Counted from the first letter of the stretch, positions 1-13,310 are shown. The stretch is 64,000 nucleotides of DNA from Ziziphus jujuba (GCF_031755915.1 NC_083388.1:16059001-16123000); one strand, 5' to 3'. Translations and numbers: made by a program. The notes: a model not told the origin generated them from the sequence alone.

Positions 1-1839
1 TAGCATTTATATTTTATCGGCTTAAAAAAATATGTTTATATTTTTATCCTCGTTAAGATATTTATTTATTTTATAGGATACTAATCGAAGTATTTAATAC
101 ATAAACTAAATCACTGTACTTGATATTGTTATACCCTTAGATGACATAATTCAAATTGGGTAGTACAAAATTCTACTACACCCAAGGGTACTGTTAAAGG
201 ATGTTGTTAGTGGCGGTGAGTACCGTATTTATTGCATTTCTGTTGCCACGTGTATGTACGTGCTTCATTAGATTTTTCTTATTAATTGGTTGCTAATTAA
301 AATAAATTTTGAAACTGATTTTAAAATCTCCTTTACGCACTAAGATGACATGATTAGCTCGCAGTACAATGAAACCGTGTACGTTAACGTTTATTGTGTC
401 GAAAAATATATATATATATATATATATATATTTTTAATAATATTAAATTGATATTACATTATAAATAAATTATTTAAAAATGATCGAATTTTAAAATTTT
501 AATAAAAATTTGATCAATATTTATCTTTTTTATTTGCTATGTTTTTTGTTTTGGTGGCTCTAAACTTTCAGTATTCAATTGAAAACAAAAAAAGTATTAT
601 TAATCAGCTTTGATTGCATTTACCAAAAAAAAAAAAAAAACTTTGTTTGCAATTATATAACAAAGATATATTATAAACATATATTCATAGTTAAAAAATC
701 AATATAAATTATATATAGATAAGTAAAATTTAATGTAAACTACTAAAATAATATCATCTTAGTTTTTTTTTTAGTTGTAAATATCATATCAGTTGATATC
801 TAAGATATTATTGATAAAACTTATATATTTTTTAATTTAAAATATGTTTGATATTTATATAGAATTAGTCTTTTATGACGTGATTTAATTAAATGAAAGA
901 TGTTTGTGTAGAAATTTTTATCTTTGAAATGAATTGATACTTTGTTATTTGTATTTAAAACTAAGAACTTGACCCAAGTATAACAATCACATAAACATCT
1001 GTTATTTAATAAACTTGTATCTATTTATAAAAATAAAGTTATAGATTCTCTAGTTTAAAATTGATGTATATACAATAGTATTTAGAGGCACTATTTATGT
1101 TGTTTACCGATCCAAATAATGCATTATCATTTTATTAATAAAAAAAAAGTTAATATAAATTAAATATATAAAAGGAGTACATACAACAATAATTAAAAGT
1201 CAAGATGAATTAACAAAATAATGATATAAAAATATAATAAGTCATTTTGTCACATAAATTGGCAACTAAATTATACTATTGTATATATCCTATTCTAATG
1301 GACCTTTTGTGTTGAAAGTTTAAGCATTATATATATCTATATATGTAATTTACGGGAGATATTATCAGAATTGTATATTATAGGATACTAAACTTTATCA
1401 TAAATTGTACTTTATGCATTCTAACAAAAAAATTAAAATAAAAAATAAAATCTATGTACATTATAGAAAAATTAATATATGTTTAAATTTAAAAGTTGGA
1501 GCGATATATATATATATATATATATAAATATATAACTTATGGAATATATTATCAGAATTATATAGGACATTTAAACTTTATTATAAGATAAATTCTATGC
1601 ATTCCAAAAAAAAAAAAAACCTTATTTTAGGAAAATTAATGTATGCTTAAATTTAAAAATTGGGGTCCTTTAAAAAAATTAAAAATTGAAAAGAAAAGTA
1701 CCAAAAAAATTTATTAAGCATTTAAATAGGTTGGCAGTTGGGATCCACCTTCTAATAAATACTTTTTTTTTTTTTTGGGTGAATCACTCTAATAAATACT
1801 TTTGAATTGGGAAAATATTAATAATATAAAAACTTATTA
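1..1839. other. AT-rich intergenic DNA, no gene seen
   Basis: Long runs of A and T with stop codons in all frames and no recognisable protein. It holds an (AT)n microsatellite at about 407-431, a second at about 1507-1526, several poly-A tracts and one CACGTG G-box at 247-252. I see no paired inverted repeats or target-site duplications that would define a mobile element. Confidence 0.6.
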
Positions 1840-3080
1840 TATGCCACCCAGTCCATCTGTTGGTGAAATAAGCGTGGGGTCCACCCACAGAAAAAATGAT
1901 AAGGTCCCACGTCTTTGATTATATATGACATACCTCACGAATCACGACTTGTGAAACGAAATGACAATTTCATGATGAAGTGAGCCGCGTCCCATCCATC
2001 AACTTTTTTTTTTTTTGTCTTTTAAAATTAAAAACAAAATTCTAATAATAATAATAAAAACAAAAACATTTTTCTCCATTACCTCTTGATTAAAATCCCC
2101 AATTAGGCATGTCTGTTTTTTCATAAACAACCTCAGTTTGTAAACTACGCTCCATACCACACCTTACCTCATGTAGCAAAACCTCCAAACACGGAATATC
2201 TCACGCCACGTGGACCTCACATGCCCTAACACAAGGAAATAATAATAATAACAATCCTCTGTTCTCCGTCTCATCAAAACAGTACCTGAAGCTACTGGGC
2301 TTGACGTCTGATATTCTCCGGGTAGAGAGGGGGGAGGGGGGGACCACGTGGGTCACCCAGCTACAACTGCAACGTTGACAGCCCCACAACAGCTGCCTAT
2401 CTTTACTTTGATTGGACTGTTAGCAGTGGGCACCAATATTCATGATCGAAAACCTCAGCCGTTAGATCTTCATCCAACGACTGTCACTGCCCTTTTGGCG
2501 TCACCGAGGATATCTTTAGCATCCCGTCCACGTATATATCACCTTTTGTCCTACATATAGCTCGGATTTTCTCTCTCTCTTTTCGTGACCGTTGGGATTC
2601 GTTGTTTCCGTAATGAAACGGACGGTGGGGATTAATAGATGTGATGATAAATGAGAGGGATAACAGAGAGTAAGAGTTTCTGAAGGGGAACAACAGGCTT
2701 TTCCGTACAAGAGGGGGTGGGGGGTTGTGACCGGCTTTTTTATCGGTAATCGGTAATAAGAAAACCGCTGTCCCCAAGCAAAAGATCTGGCGGTCGACAT
2801 TCAAAGCTGGCCCAGTGAGTGAGAGACTGGGAGACTATCCACCATTGGGAAAAATGAAAGGAGGGTACAATCTGAAGATGACGCAATCTCCAGTTGCCCG
2901 TACTGTTTTCGCTCTCTGTCCAATAATTCTTTACCCAATAACGTGCGTACACGTTTGATTACTGATACCCTCTATGGGCCCTCTCGTATCCAAGTGTACC
3001 GTGCGGAGCCCACTATTAGTGGAAATTATTTCAGGTTGCGTTTGTTTATGTCCATCAATTTCGTGTTTGGACCGAAATGA
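1840..3080. promoter_or_regulatory. GC-richer promoter-like island with two G-boxes
   Basis: This stretch is clearly richer in G and C than the DNA on either side. It has CACGTG G-boxes at 2207-2212 and 2345-2350, a TATATA stretch near 2533, and a CT-rich run (about 2567-2580) at the distance expected for a transcription start on the + strand. No long ORF with a recognisable product follows within it. It could be a promoter of a non-coding transcript, a detached promoter, a distal enhancer of the BEL1-like gene, or the remains of a gene end. The base composition and motifs are seen; the function is a guess. Confidence 0.3.
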
Positions 3081-6000
3081 TCTTGTCAAATATGCTATCT
3101 ATAACATTACCAACAGGGAAAAAAAAAAAAAAAAAAGGGGAAAAAGTTATCTCTATTTTCAAATTTTTTTTTTCAATTTTCATAAAAAATTCATAATTTT
3201 TATTCTGAAAACTAAATATTAGTTATTTCATGCTATATTTTATTTTCTAATAATAAAATATAAAATTTTCGTTAAAATTGCATAATATGTTGACTCTTTC
3301 ATTTTGCAAGGAAGTTGAGATCATTTTTGTTTTTTTTAAAGCAACAATGTTAATCTCAAATCAAAAAAGAAAGGGACAAATAATATTCGGTACAATAATA
3401 GTCAAGTTACAAAATTTATTTATCAAATATTGTTATATTATTTTATTGTATTAATTTTTTATAATTTTAAATTATATATTAATTTATTAATTAATAATAA
3501 ACTGCTACATAATCAGATAATAAAATTTGGCACATTACTCGTTTTAATATCTAAAAATTAAAAGAAACAAAAAATAAAGGTTGGAAACAAATCTAATAAC
3601 TTTTCTGATAAATAACAAATATTTTTTTTTTTTGGGGATAAGGTAAATAACAAATCTAAGGAGTTGTATTATTACCCAAAAAAAAAAAAAAATTCTAAGG
3701 AGTTGTATGCAGGAGTGGGGGACAAGGTAGTTAGCAGATAGAGAAAAGGAGCCTCTATCTTCTCAAAAAATCCTATCCTCAACAAGGTATTGGGAATTTT
3801 GGATAAAGCTGTAAAACTTGAACCTTTCAAGTTGAAAATAGACTCCTTCAATTTCAATTGTAGGGTTGCAAAACTTGTCTGTATTCAATTTCAGTACAAA
3901 GTAACACAAATAATTTTCTATTATTATTATTATTATTCATACCACTATTTGAACATCTTGTTATTTAACACTTTTTAAGCCTTCTTACCCACAAAAAAAA
4001 AGAAAAAAAAAAGAAAAAAAGAAAAACCACTTTTGAAGCCTTTTTTCCTGAGAAAAAAGCAAATATAAATTAGTTATAGTATTTTTGACATGATAATGAT
4101 TAAACTATCCTTAAAAGTATAGTCTACACATCAATAAACTTGGAGTGATTTAACGTATATAATAAAAAGCCTCCCAAGTACTTCAACTTGCTTTGTTGCA
4201 AGTTGAACCCAACGATAAGAATAAATTACATCACTTTAAAATTTAAGTTTTGGGATTAATAAACAATTTGAACAATTCCAATGATAGCAGACGCACATAA
4301 AAAATAAGAAATAAAAAAAAAGGAAACAAGAAGATATTTATGATATTTGTCATGAAATGACTGGGTTGTCGTAATCATTATAAAACCATCAAAATATATT
4401 CTAACCCTTCTACCTAAGAACTTAGTACATTAAATTTTCAGTACTTCAAATGTTATATATTAGAATATTTAATTTATGCCTCATTAAATAAATAAAAAAA
4501 AGGTAAATACAAAATATCCCTTTGATTTTTAATAATTCATCTATACCTTCTCATCTCATATTCACTCTCTCCCAATTCAATTATCTAAATTATCCCTTAT
4601 TTTTTTACTAAAGTTAAATTTCTCTCAAATTCCTTTTGTTTTCTTTTCTTTTTTACTAATTAATTTAAATCCTTCTCAGTTTTTTTAATATTTTTAATTA
4701 ATTTTGTATAAACCGTATGATAATTTTGATTAGACAAGCTTTTTATAAAAAGAAATATATATTGAAAAATATGTATTTACTAAAATATATTTGATAAATT
4801 ATTAATTAGTTAATAAATATTATCAAATTAAAATTATTACATAATTTGAATATAATTAATTATATAAATTAACATACTTTAAAGCTTTCATTGATTTTTT
4901 TTAAATTGTTAAACAAATTAATTTTTACAAAAAAAAAGATAATTAAAATAATTTAATTTTATTAAGTTATAAATGTAATTTAAATTATCTTATAAAAGAG
5001 CTAGTGCAATCCAAACAAAATATCGAGTATCTACAATGAAATGTTCATTAATTCTGTTATTCTAAAAAAAAAATTTGGTACATCAAATAGATAGATACCT
5101 TTTTAAAAATATATTCTCCAATTATGATGTATAAAAAATCTATTAAGGTGAGGTGGCAACAAAAAAAATAGAAATTGTTTAACAGACTTTCTACTTATAG
5201 AAGATGTGCCGGATAGAATGAGTCATAAATTCCATCTATTCTCTCTCATCTCTCTTTATCAATTTATAACTTTTTTTTCTTTTCTTATATATCAATTCAT
5301 TCCATTTTAAATTTTAAATAGAATCCATTAAAAAATAAACTTTAATGTATATTGTTTATTAATAGATATCATATTATCTAAAATTTAACACTTTCCAAAT
5401 TTTTTGACACATAAACTTCAAATAAGAAAATCATTGAAGATATTCTCAAGTGTGGATGATTTATTTAGAAATTTAGGGGACTTTTTGGTATTTATCCCAA
5501 ATTTTAAGTATTATGATCCTTCATTTATTTTTTTTCTTCATATTTATTAAAATTTGATTTTGAATCTCACCGTTGATTGTTATTTCAATGAATAAAATCT
5601 AACTATTTTATTAATAATAAATTAAAAAAATAAATTTAATTTTTATTAAACATATATTCAAAGAAATTTGAAAACTTTTTTGGCTAACAAAATAAATTTG
5701 AAATGTTATAGAAACAAACATAGAAGAAAAAGTTAAGATCTAAGTTTAAATTTTCATTTTATAAAAATTTGAATTCATTACACTATTATTTCATACCTTG
5801 AGATTTAAAATTTTTTTCAAAAGGATTTTTATTTTTTTGACTTCATATGATTAAACCACTCTTAATGAGATTTAACACTTTTTTCAAAGATTTTTAATTT
5901 CTTCTGACATCATATGATTAGACTACTTTTTTTTTTTTTTTTTTTTTTTTTCTTTTGGGCTTCCAATGATTAAACTACCTGTGTATAGAAAAACACCAAA

Positions 6001-6439
6001 ATGAAATTATAGCTTATATAATTACAAATACATACAAATTTAAGTTGAAAACAAATCCCTTCAAGTTCAACTCATTGGCGAAATAGTGAAATTTTCTGAG
6101 CAAAGTCTAAACAAAATTTTTCTAGTGATATATAATCAGTAAAAATTAATACACAAGTAAATAGTATAAAAAAATGACTCGAATAAAGGGCAATTTGGTC
6201 CACGATGAGTCCGCCAATCATAACCGGCACTACATAGTACGCCAATTTTTTCTTTTTTTTCACACTGGAGAAGGTTAAAAAATGGTACTTCCGTAATAAA
6301 GTTGTATGGTCATGGGTGTTTCTCAGGACCAACACATTATTTCGCTTTTAAAATGTTGCCGATGAAAAAAAAAGAAAAGAAAAGAAGTAGCCGAAATTTC
6401 GGTTGCGGGACCCCACCAATGCTCAAATCAATTAGTGAA
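3081..6439. other. AT-rich intergenic DNA, no gene seen
   Basis: Mostly A/T with poly-A and poly-T tracts (for example 3119-3137, 3671-3691, 5929-5951) and no coding pattern. Short ORFs here are low-complexity. I see nothing I can name. Confidence 0.6.
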
Positions 6440-6600
6440 CATTCACGGGACGCCGTCAATATATAACGGCACTGAGTCCCAGTTTATAGAAAACAATTTC
6501 TATTATTTATGCCAGAAAAATGCTTTAGCGGGCTCTTAGACGTTAAAAAATTTTAACGGCGACCATTTCGCTGTGCAATAATTACTCTCTCGACCTCAAT
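6440..6600 (+). promoter_or_regulatory. Core promoter of the BEL1-like gene
   Basis: A TATA box (AATATATAAC) lies at about 6459-6467, followed by an AT-rich stretch and then a CT-rich leader from 6601. The TATA sits inside a short inverted repeat, GCCGT (6452-6456) and ACGGC (6466-6470). The transcription start is probably around 6490-6600, which fits the leader and the gene downstream. The start has not been mapped; this is read from motifs and position. Confidence 0.4.
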
Positions 6601-7709
6601 GTGCTCTCTCTCTCTCCCTCTCTCTCTCTCTTAGGCTCTCTCCAAACTCTTTCACCAGTAACCGTTCCCGAAAACTTCCACCGGAAAACAAACCCGATTC
6701 AAGCTTCAGTTGGTCGGTCTTTGAATTGGGTTCCCAAAAAGCAATAATCCATCTTTTGTTTTTCTTATTTAGGTAATGAAACTTTTTGTTCATTAATTAC
6801 TATGATGATCTACTTGTAGTAGTTTGATTCTGCATACTGCATGGATTTTCTATGTGGGTTTTCTCTATTTTCGATAATTTATTAGCTTTTTTTTTTTTTT
6901 GGTTAACAATTATGAAGCTGTTAACGATTTTATTATTGTTTTTATTTATTTTAGTTGGGCTTAACTGTTTATAAGGAAACTATTTATGTGAATTATGGTT
7001 CAAAGAAAGATGTGGATAAGGTTCTGAGCAGTTTTTAGTGTACTTTGCTTTGCCATAACTGGATCTATATTTTGGCTGTCGTCTATATTAAAGTTTAAGG
7101 TTCCGTTTGGAAAGTGTTTTTAATATATATGGTGTTGGTGGTGATAGAATTAGGGTTTTCAGAAGGAGTAGTGGGTTGGTTTAGCTGAAAAAGCTAGTTT
7201 ATGGTACGTGTGGTTTTGATCAGAAAAGCTTTTTCTTTGTTTTGCCTTTTTGGTTTAGTTTTGATTTTGTTTTTTTTTTTTTTTTCTCCACAACATCAGG
7301 TTCACGTTGAAGGTTTTGCCGACAATAGCGAGGACTGAGGAGAGTAAGAAGCTATTTTGTGGAATGGTATAAAGGTGATGTGGGATTTTTTGCTTTGGAT
7401 GCGACGGCTTCTAGTCCAAGAGAAAAAGGAAATGAACGTTAGCGAGTAGTGAGTTTCACAAAAAAAGCTTTTAAGGTAAATAATTTCAAACTGTGTGTTA
7501 TTTTCGGCTTTGTTCTTTTTCCCGCAGCTTCAAGCTGGTTCGGTCTCTCTCATCCAAATCCAAAGGCCTTTGTTTAATAATCATTTGAACTGATTTTTAA
7601 TCAGTTTGGCTTTGCAGGATTTGAAAACTGATTGAAATATATTTTATGGGTTTTCTTTAAAAAGAAGAAAAGGATAAGAGTTTGTTCGGGCTATTTGGAT
7701 ATATATTGG
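6600..7709 (+). other. 5' leader of the BEL1-like gene with two probable introns
   Basis: The leader begins with a TC microsatellite at 6602-6632. Two introns are suggested by good splice sites. The first has a GTAATG donor at 6773 and a pyrimidine tract ending in ATCAG at 7299. The second has a GTAAAT donor at 7476 and ends in TTTGCAG at 7617. After splicing, the leader joins to the exon that carries the start codon at 7710. The segment 7300-7475 carries two short upstream ORFs, a minimal ATG-codon-stop at about 7364 and a 23-codon ORF at 7378. Without transcript data the exact exons are provisional. Confidence 0.4.
7378..7449 (+). CDS. Upstream ORF, 23 codons, in the BEL1-like leader
   Basis: This short ORF (ATG TGG GAT ... 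GAG TAG) encodes a basic-hydrophobic peptide starting MWDFLLWMRRLL. It lies inside the middle leader exon and ends 260 bases before the main start, so it would be retained in the spliced mRNA if the two predicted 5'UTR introns are removed. Upstream ORFs are a common way to lower translation of plant transcription-factor mRNAs. Whether this peptide is conserved or translated cannot be judged here. Confidence 0.3.
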   Translation: MWDFLLWMRRLLVQEKKEMNVSE

Positions 7710-9337
7710 ATGGAGATGAGCGGGTTTAGGCCTGAACCTCATGTAGCACAACAAAGCCGACGTGATAAACTCCGAGTCCAGCAAACTTCAACACCAACGT
7801 CTCATCACAATTTGGATACTACTTTTCCAAACCATTTAGAGCAGTTCACAGTCCACTCGGGCCTAAATAGCCAAGATATCGTTCAGGTTCGAAATGTTAG
7901 GAATGCAAATTTACTGTATGACCCAACAATGTTTCCTTCTGAAATGCTCGATTTCTCAAGGAATGCCAATAATGTTTTACATGCTCATGATAGACCAGAC
8001 ACAGAAACATGTCAAGATTTATCTGCAGCAGCAGCTCAACCCGATAGGTCATCAATGGCGGTTAGTCATGATCATCACCCGCATGGGTTTGGGAGTTGGA
8101 GGAGCTTCAATAATAATAATCCACAGCAAAGCTTGGATAATTGGGTGGTGAATTATGGAACTAGTGGTGGTAATTCAGTGGGGAGTGAAAGTGGTCAAAA
8201 CAATCCGATGTTTGTCCGCGAATTAAATGCTAATATCAATCCATTGAAGTCTAGTTGTTACAGTGGGTATCAAGATTTACAGTACCACAACACACTTGAA
8301 GATGTTGTTACGGCTTCTGCGTCAAGAAATCAAGCAGGGATTGAAATTTCTTCACTTGCAAACGAGCTTGTTCTTCTTCCGAACTTTGTAAACCAATCAA
8401 CTGGTCTACGATTCGATAATGCTGCTGCTGCTGTGGATCACCATCAATGGAGTGAAGGGGAATTGGGTTTCAATATTGGAAAAAAAATTGACGAAGAGTA
8501 TCGAAACGTCGTGACCGATTCGAACCCTCCACAAGGTCTTTCTCTATCACTTTCCTCGAATCCACCTTCTAAACTTCCCGCAACACATTTCGATGGTTGT
8601 GGAGGAGGTTCCGAGGATCTACATTCGAGAAGTATGAAATCTGGATACTTATGCTCGATTCCGAAACCTTCTATAATCAGTAAAGCAGGAGGTGGGAAAT
8701 CTCTCCAAGACATTGTTGGGATTTCTTCTGCAAATGCTTACAGGAACACTGGCCCTTTAGGCCCTTTCACTGGATACGCAACCATTTTGAAAAGTTCAAA
8801 ATTTTTGAAACCGGCACAACAGTTGTTGGATGAGTTTTGTTGCATAACTGTGGGTTCGAAACGGTTCGAAACTGGCGGTGACTTGTCGGAGAGGATTTCT
8901 CGTGAAGTGAGCGTTTCGGCTTCTGCTTCGGCTTCTGTTGATGCTATGGATGCAATTGAAACGGAGATTGTAGGGAAAGGAAATAATTCATGTGCTTCGT
9001 CTTCTACATTTTATGGCTCCAATGAATTTAGTGGGGATGGTACCGGAGTTGGAAGCATTTCTTCTGAATCTTTTCGACCTGAGTACCAGCAGAAGAAGGC
9101 CAAGCTACTATATATGCAGGAGGAGGTTGGTTGATCTTGTCTCTTTCTTGTTAATATAATATATATTTGTTTGTGTGTATATATATATATATACATATAT
9201 TTGTTTGTGTGTATATGTATGTATATTTTCATATATTTATTTGTAAGAGGGTAACAAATAACTATATTATAGTTGTCTTTGACATGAAGTACGGATGCCT
9301 GTGGCTAATAACGCATACAATAGGAAGCAGTATATGA

Positions 9338-9368
<31 letters not shown>

Positions 9369-12300
9369 CTTTTCTTTTCTTTTTTGTTTTTCTTTTCCCC
9401 CCCTCAGCCTCTTTCGTAATCCTAATACTGGTAAAAGGAGATCCTAAATCCTAATCCTAATCGTAAATGTTGGTAGGAATTTTATTACAACTATATGTTT
9501 TCCTTTGCCGTGATGAACTAGAATTTGCTTTGTATAATGTAGGCTTTGGAACTTAGAAATTCTCACACGGGTCATGGTGTTTTTTGTTATAACCCAAGGA
9601 TAAAAGGACTTTTTCCAAATTTATCTTAGAGAGGTTCTCGGCCATCCGTTACTGTAGGTGCTATATAAGCAAAATACAATCATGCATTATACCAAAAACA
9701 AGGGGGGGAAGGTAATAGCATTCTTATAATGAATATTAGTAGATAGTTCTAGAATCTTGATAATTCTTTTTGTCTAGGATGATACCCTTGAATTTAAATT
9801 GCCTCTGAAGAGAAACTCTTATAAACTATCATTAAACACCCTGGCAAGTGACATAAGAAACTGCCTAGTGTGAAAAAATTCTTTCTTGTCATGTTGTTGC
9901 TAGTGAAATAACAGAATATTTACTCCTTATTCTGTGATTATTTTTGGAAACTTTTAACTTTCTTTGAAGTATTATTATGTACCATTTTACAAATTTGCTT
10001 GTTTCATTGTAATATTTGAGGATTATTGTGAGAAAGAAATTGACTTTTAATTTTTATGCTTTCTGCTTAATGCAACTTTCTAGTCTATCTCCGTCAGTGT
10101 TCTATATTTTCATGAATGATTTATATTACACTTGTATTAGTACACTAATAATTTTATGAATCCAAGACATAGGATATTATATGGATTAAAACAGCTAGTG
10201 TTTTTACCCAACCAATGGTATGTTCTCCTCTGCTCATGGAATATATTTTCTTTTCACTTTTTATGTTTTGATGATTTGATTTTGCTAGCAAACTTTCGAA
10301 TTAGTTTTAACTTTGGAGATAAAATAAACTAGCCATCTTAGGTGGTTTTTAACCTTTGATTGTTTTCTTTTGCTAGGAATGGCATGACATGTTTCTCTGC
10401 TATATATAAGACTTCTCATCTGGTAGTCCTTTCCCCTTCCCGGGAAAAATAGGCTGGATAAAGTCGAGTGAAATTTTCATATAGGTTTAGTTTAATCTTG
10501 CATAATTAATGCTTAATCCATTGTAACTATAAGTTTCTGTCATATCTGACATGTAAATATTGATCAAATTCCCTTTTTGATAATTTTTCTGTAGCTTCTA
10601 ATAGTAATTGTGCGTTCCACTTTTGTTTGGAATTTTCCTTACTTCACAACCAGATATTGACTCATATAAAATAGCAGTGGAGAATGTGTATTTATAGGAA
10701 CAATGTTAACTGAATAAAGAATATTGATGGTGGAAAAATGGTAAGTGGTCTCCCAACTCTCAGCTATAGAAGAGTACAAACAGAGATATACCATTTTGAA
10801 TATTATATTGAGCCAATTGTAGCCATTGTTATGTTCCCACATTGAAAAGAGTGATAAAGCAGATGTTAAAAAATACTTTTCAAATTTTACTATGAAATTA
10901 CATTAACTTGATTGATTGATTCAATTGAAAAAGGAGAAAAAAAAATAATCATTGATTTAGTCTGTAGTTTGGGGCAAGGAAGCAACCAGAATTCTGTAGG
11001 GTTACTTTCTTGTTAGTAATCCACTAAAACCAAAGAGATATTGAAAAGAATGATTAATTTATACATAAAATTGAAAAGTCTCTTCTTTGGTGGGCCATGG
11101 AAATTAGATTAATTTTTTAGTTTACAGTATACACCACTTATTTTTTGCTGTCACTTTTATCAAAGTCTATTCCAATAGATGTTGTTGTCTTGCGGAATGG
11201 CCAAAGGCCATATTATTGAGTATAAAGGAAGACTGATTGCCGACATCCTTTTTGATTCAGCAGCCCTGTCACTGTTAATTTTCCTAATATAGCCAAAACG
11301 GCTGCAATCTAACATTTGTTCGTGGCAACTCGAATATGTTCTTATCTATGTTAATTGGTTTTAACTAGGAACGGAGTTTAACTTCGTATTTCTTGAATTT
11401 TGAAAGGTTTGCAGAAGGTATAAGCAATACCATCAACAAATGCAGATGGTGGTTTCGTCGTTTGAAACTGTTGCAGGATTGAGTGCTTCAACGCCTTACA
11501 TTTGCTTAGCATTGAAGATGGTGGCAAGGCATTTCAGGTGCTTGAAGAATGTCATCACAGACCAGCTAAAGCATATAAGGAAAGCCTTAGGAGAGGATTT
11601 ATCATCGCCCACTACTGGAACGAGCAGTAGTAAAGGTGAAGCGAATACAGCTAGGCTAAAGTACATGGAGCAGAGTTTCCAAAAGCATAAATCTAGTGGG
11701 GTTGGTGTGGGGTTCGCTGAGCCCCAACAACAACACATCTGGAGGCCCCAAAGAGGCCTACCAGAACGTTCAGTGGCTATTCTCAGAGCTTGGCTGTTTG
11801 AGCATTTTCTTCATCCGTAAGTCCCAGCTAATCTTTTCCTCATTGCCTATTTCTCTTAAAAATTGTAAATTAGATGAAATCTTGCTCTTGACCATTTTTT
11901 TAAAAAAATCTTCTCAGCTACCCCACTGATACAGACAAGCACATGTTAGCCACTCAAACAGGTCTATCCCGAAACCAGGTAGGGTCGGATTGTGTGTGTG
12001 TGTGTTTATTTTTATTTTTATTTTTTATGATTGTAATGTCTTTGGGGATCTGAATGATGTTGAATTTGAAATTAGCATTTAGCATAACTAGCATGTGGTA
12101 TATATCTAAATCGGTATATAGTATGTGGACCAAATTTTGTTTGTGAATCATATTCGTTTGTTCTATAATGTTTGTAAAGTTTATTATTATTTTTTTTTCT
12201 CTCTGCGGTCAAGTCCAGCTTCATACCGTTAGTATAATGGTTCCACCCTATGGCTTAAGAGATTTGATTGTCTTTTGAGTACTTCAACTGTAAATCACCA

Positions 12301-12995
12301 CCACGAACTATGGACCGATCTATATATTTCACATTCAATAAAATTATTCTATGTGCATGTGGATCCTGCTAGCTTTCCGTCATTAATAACGAAATAAATC
12401 TGGGATCAGTTAGTGATCATTTTTGACTACATTGCATTGAGTTGGTATCTGATGTGATTGATCAATGCAGGTGTCAAACTGGTTCATAAATGCCCGAGTT
12501 CGAGTTTGGAAACCTATGGTTGAAGAAATACACATGCTTGAAACCAAAGGCTTGGCAGAAGTTGGCCAAAGTCCTGGCAAGCGTGATGGAAACTCTGCAA
12601 CTGAAGGCACCAGCAGACAAAGCAATGACCAGACATCAAACAGACTTGTTACCAATATGATGCCCAAAAAGCAATTAGAATGCTCCTCCACGCTTTCCTC
12701 GGTAGGCATTATGGACTGTTCGAGCGGCGAGCAGGTGAATAATCAGGAGAAACGATCGAGATTGGAGTGCCAAGATCCGACAAGCGTGGCAGGGGCATTG
12801 GCAGGGTTTGTACCTTATCAGAGAAGTGGTCTTGAGGTTGGAGGGCTCGGAGCCGTGTCACTGACGTTGGGTCTTAGACATGGTGTGGAAAGTGCACAAC
12901 AACAGCACAACCACCACCAACAACAATTGAGGCAGCAAGAGGATCAGCTTAGGAGGCAACTTGGAGGTCAAATGATTCATGATTTTGTGGGGTAA
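7710..12995 (+). CDS. BEL1-like homeodomain (TALE) transcription factor
   Basis: The coding exons are 7710-9125, 11407-11816, 11918-11978 and 12471-12995. All introns are GT-AG, the frame stays open, and they give 803 residues. Exon 1 encodes a long N-terminal region with an early [13 protein letters not shown] motif, a ZIBEL-like QGLSLSLSS at about residue 275, and the SKY box ([16 protein letters not shown]) at about 355-378. The BELL domain spans exons 1-2 (about 460-528). The TALE homeodomain starts at [12 protein letters not shown] (residue 583) and runs to [15 protein letters not shown] (630-644), split by the 61-base exon as in other BELL genes. A C-terminal ZIBEL motif ([10 protein letters not shown]) is at about 758, followed by a Q/H-rich tail. 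BELL proteins act in the nucleus as heterodimers with KNOX proteins to control meristem and organ development. I chose the ATG at 7710; ATG 7716 is in frame and equally possible. The protein is long for the family, mainly in exon 1. I cannot assign it to one BLH subgroup, so no symbol is given. Confidence 0.93.
9126..11406 (+). other. Intron 1 of the BEL1-like gene, with simple repeats
   Basis: The first coding intron is 2281 bases long, with donor GTTGGT directly after the MQEE codons and acceptor GAAAG before GTT TGC AGA AGG. It contains TA/TG-rich simple repeats at about 9164-9235 and a pentamer repeat of TTTTG at about 9338-9365. No gene or mobile element could be recognised inside it. 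Large first introns in homeobox genes often hold regulatory sites, but none is identifiable here by eye. Confidence 0.75.
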
Positions 12996-13310
12996 TTTTA
13001 CACCCAAAATATTTGACAGAAGAATGAAACCAATATATATAAAAAATTGAAAAAAAAGAAAAAAAGAAAAAAAAAAAGAAAAAAAAGAAGACGAAATAAG
13101 AGGGGAAAGGGGAACAGCTCTTTATCCTACACCTCGATTTCAGTAGATCACATTTTGAATGCCTAATGGTTGATTTGGTCGCTTCATGTTTGAATGTGGT
13201 TAATAGATAATTTCTTCTTGTGCCTGAAAAGTACCCATTTCTGCTGATGGATTGAGAAGGGTAGAGCTGCAATTATGCCGTTTTTATGGGTAAGAGGTTT
13301 TAGTTGAGGG
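12996..13310 (+). other. 3' untranslated region of the BEL1-like gene
   Basis: Sequence after the TAA at 12993-12995. It begins AT-rich, includes an A-rich run with scattered G at about 13040-13090, and returns to mixed sequence up to about 13300. No single canonical AATAAA signal stands out, so the cleavage site is not assigned. Confidence 0.4.

Noticed and set aside
2484..2804. Overlapping minus-strand frames of 106 and 94 codons
   Set aside because: Two frames of similar length overlap in different phases without a domain or codon pattern; this is a by-product of the higher GC in this island.
12220..12260. tRNA-like string (TACCGTTAGTATAATGGTT) in intron 3
   Set aside because: It resembles a tRNA A-box region but there is no matching B-box, anticodon arm or closing acceptor stem.
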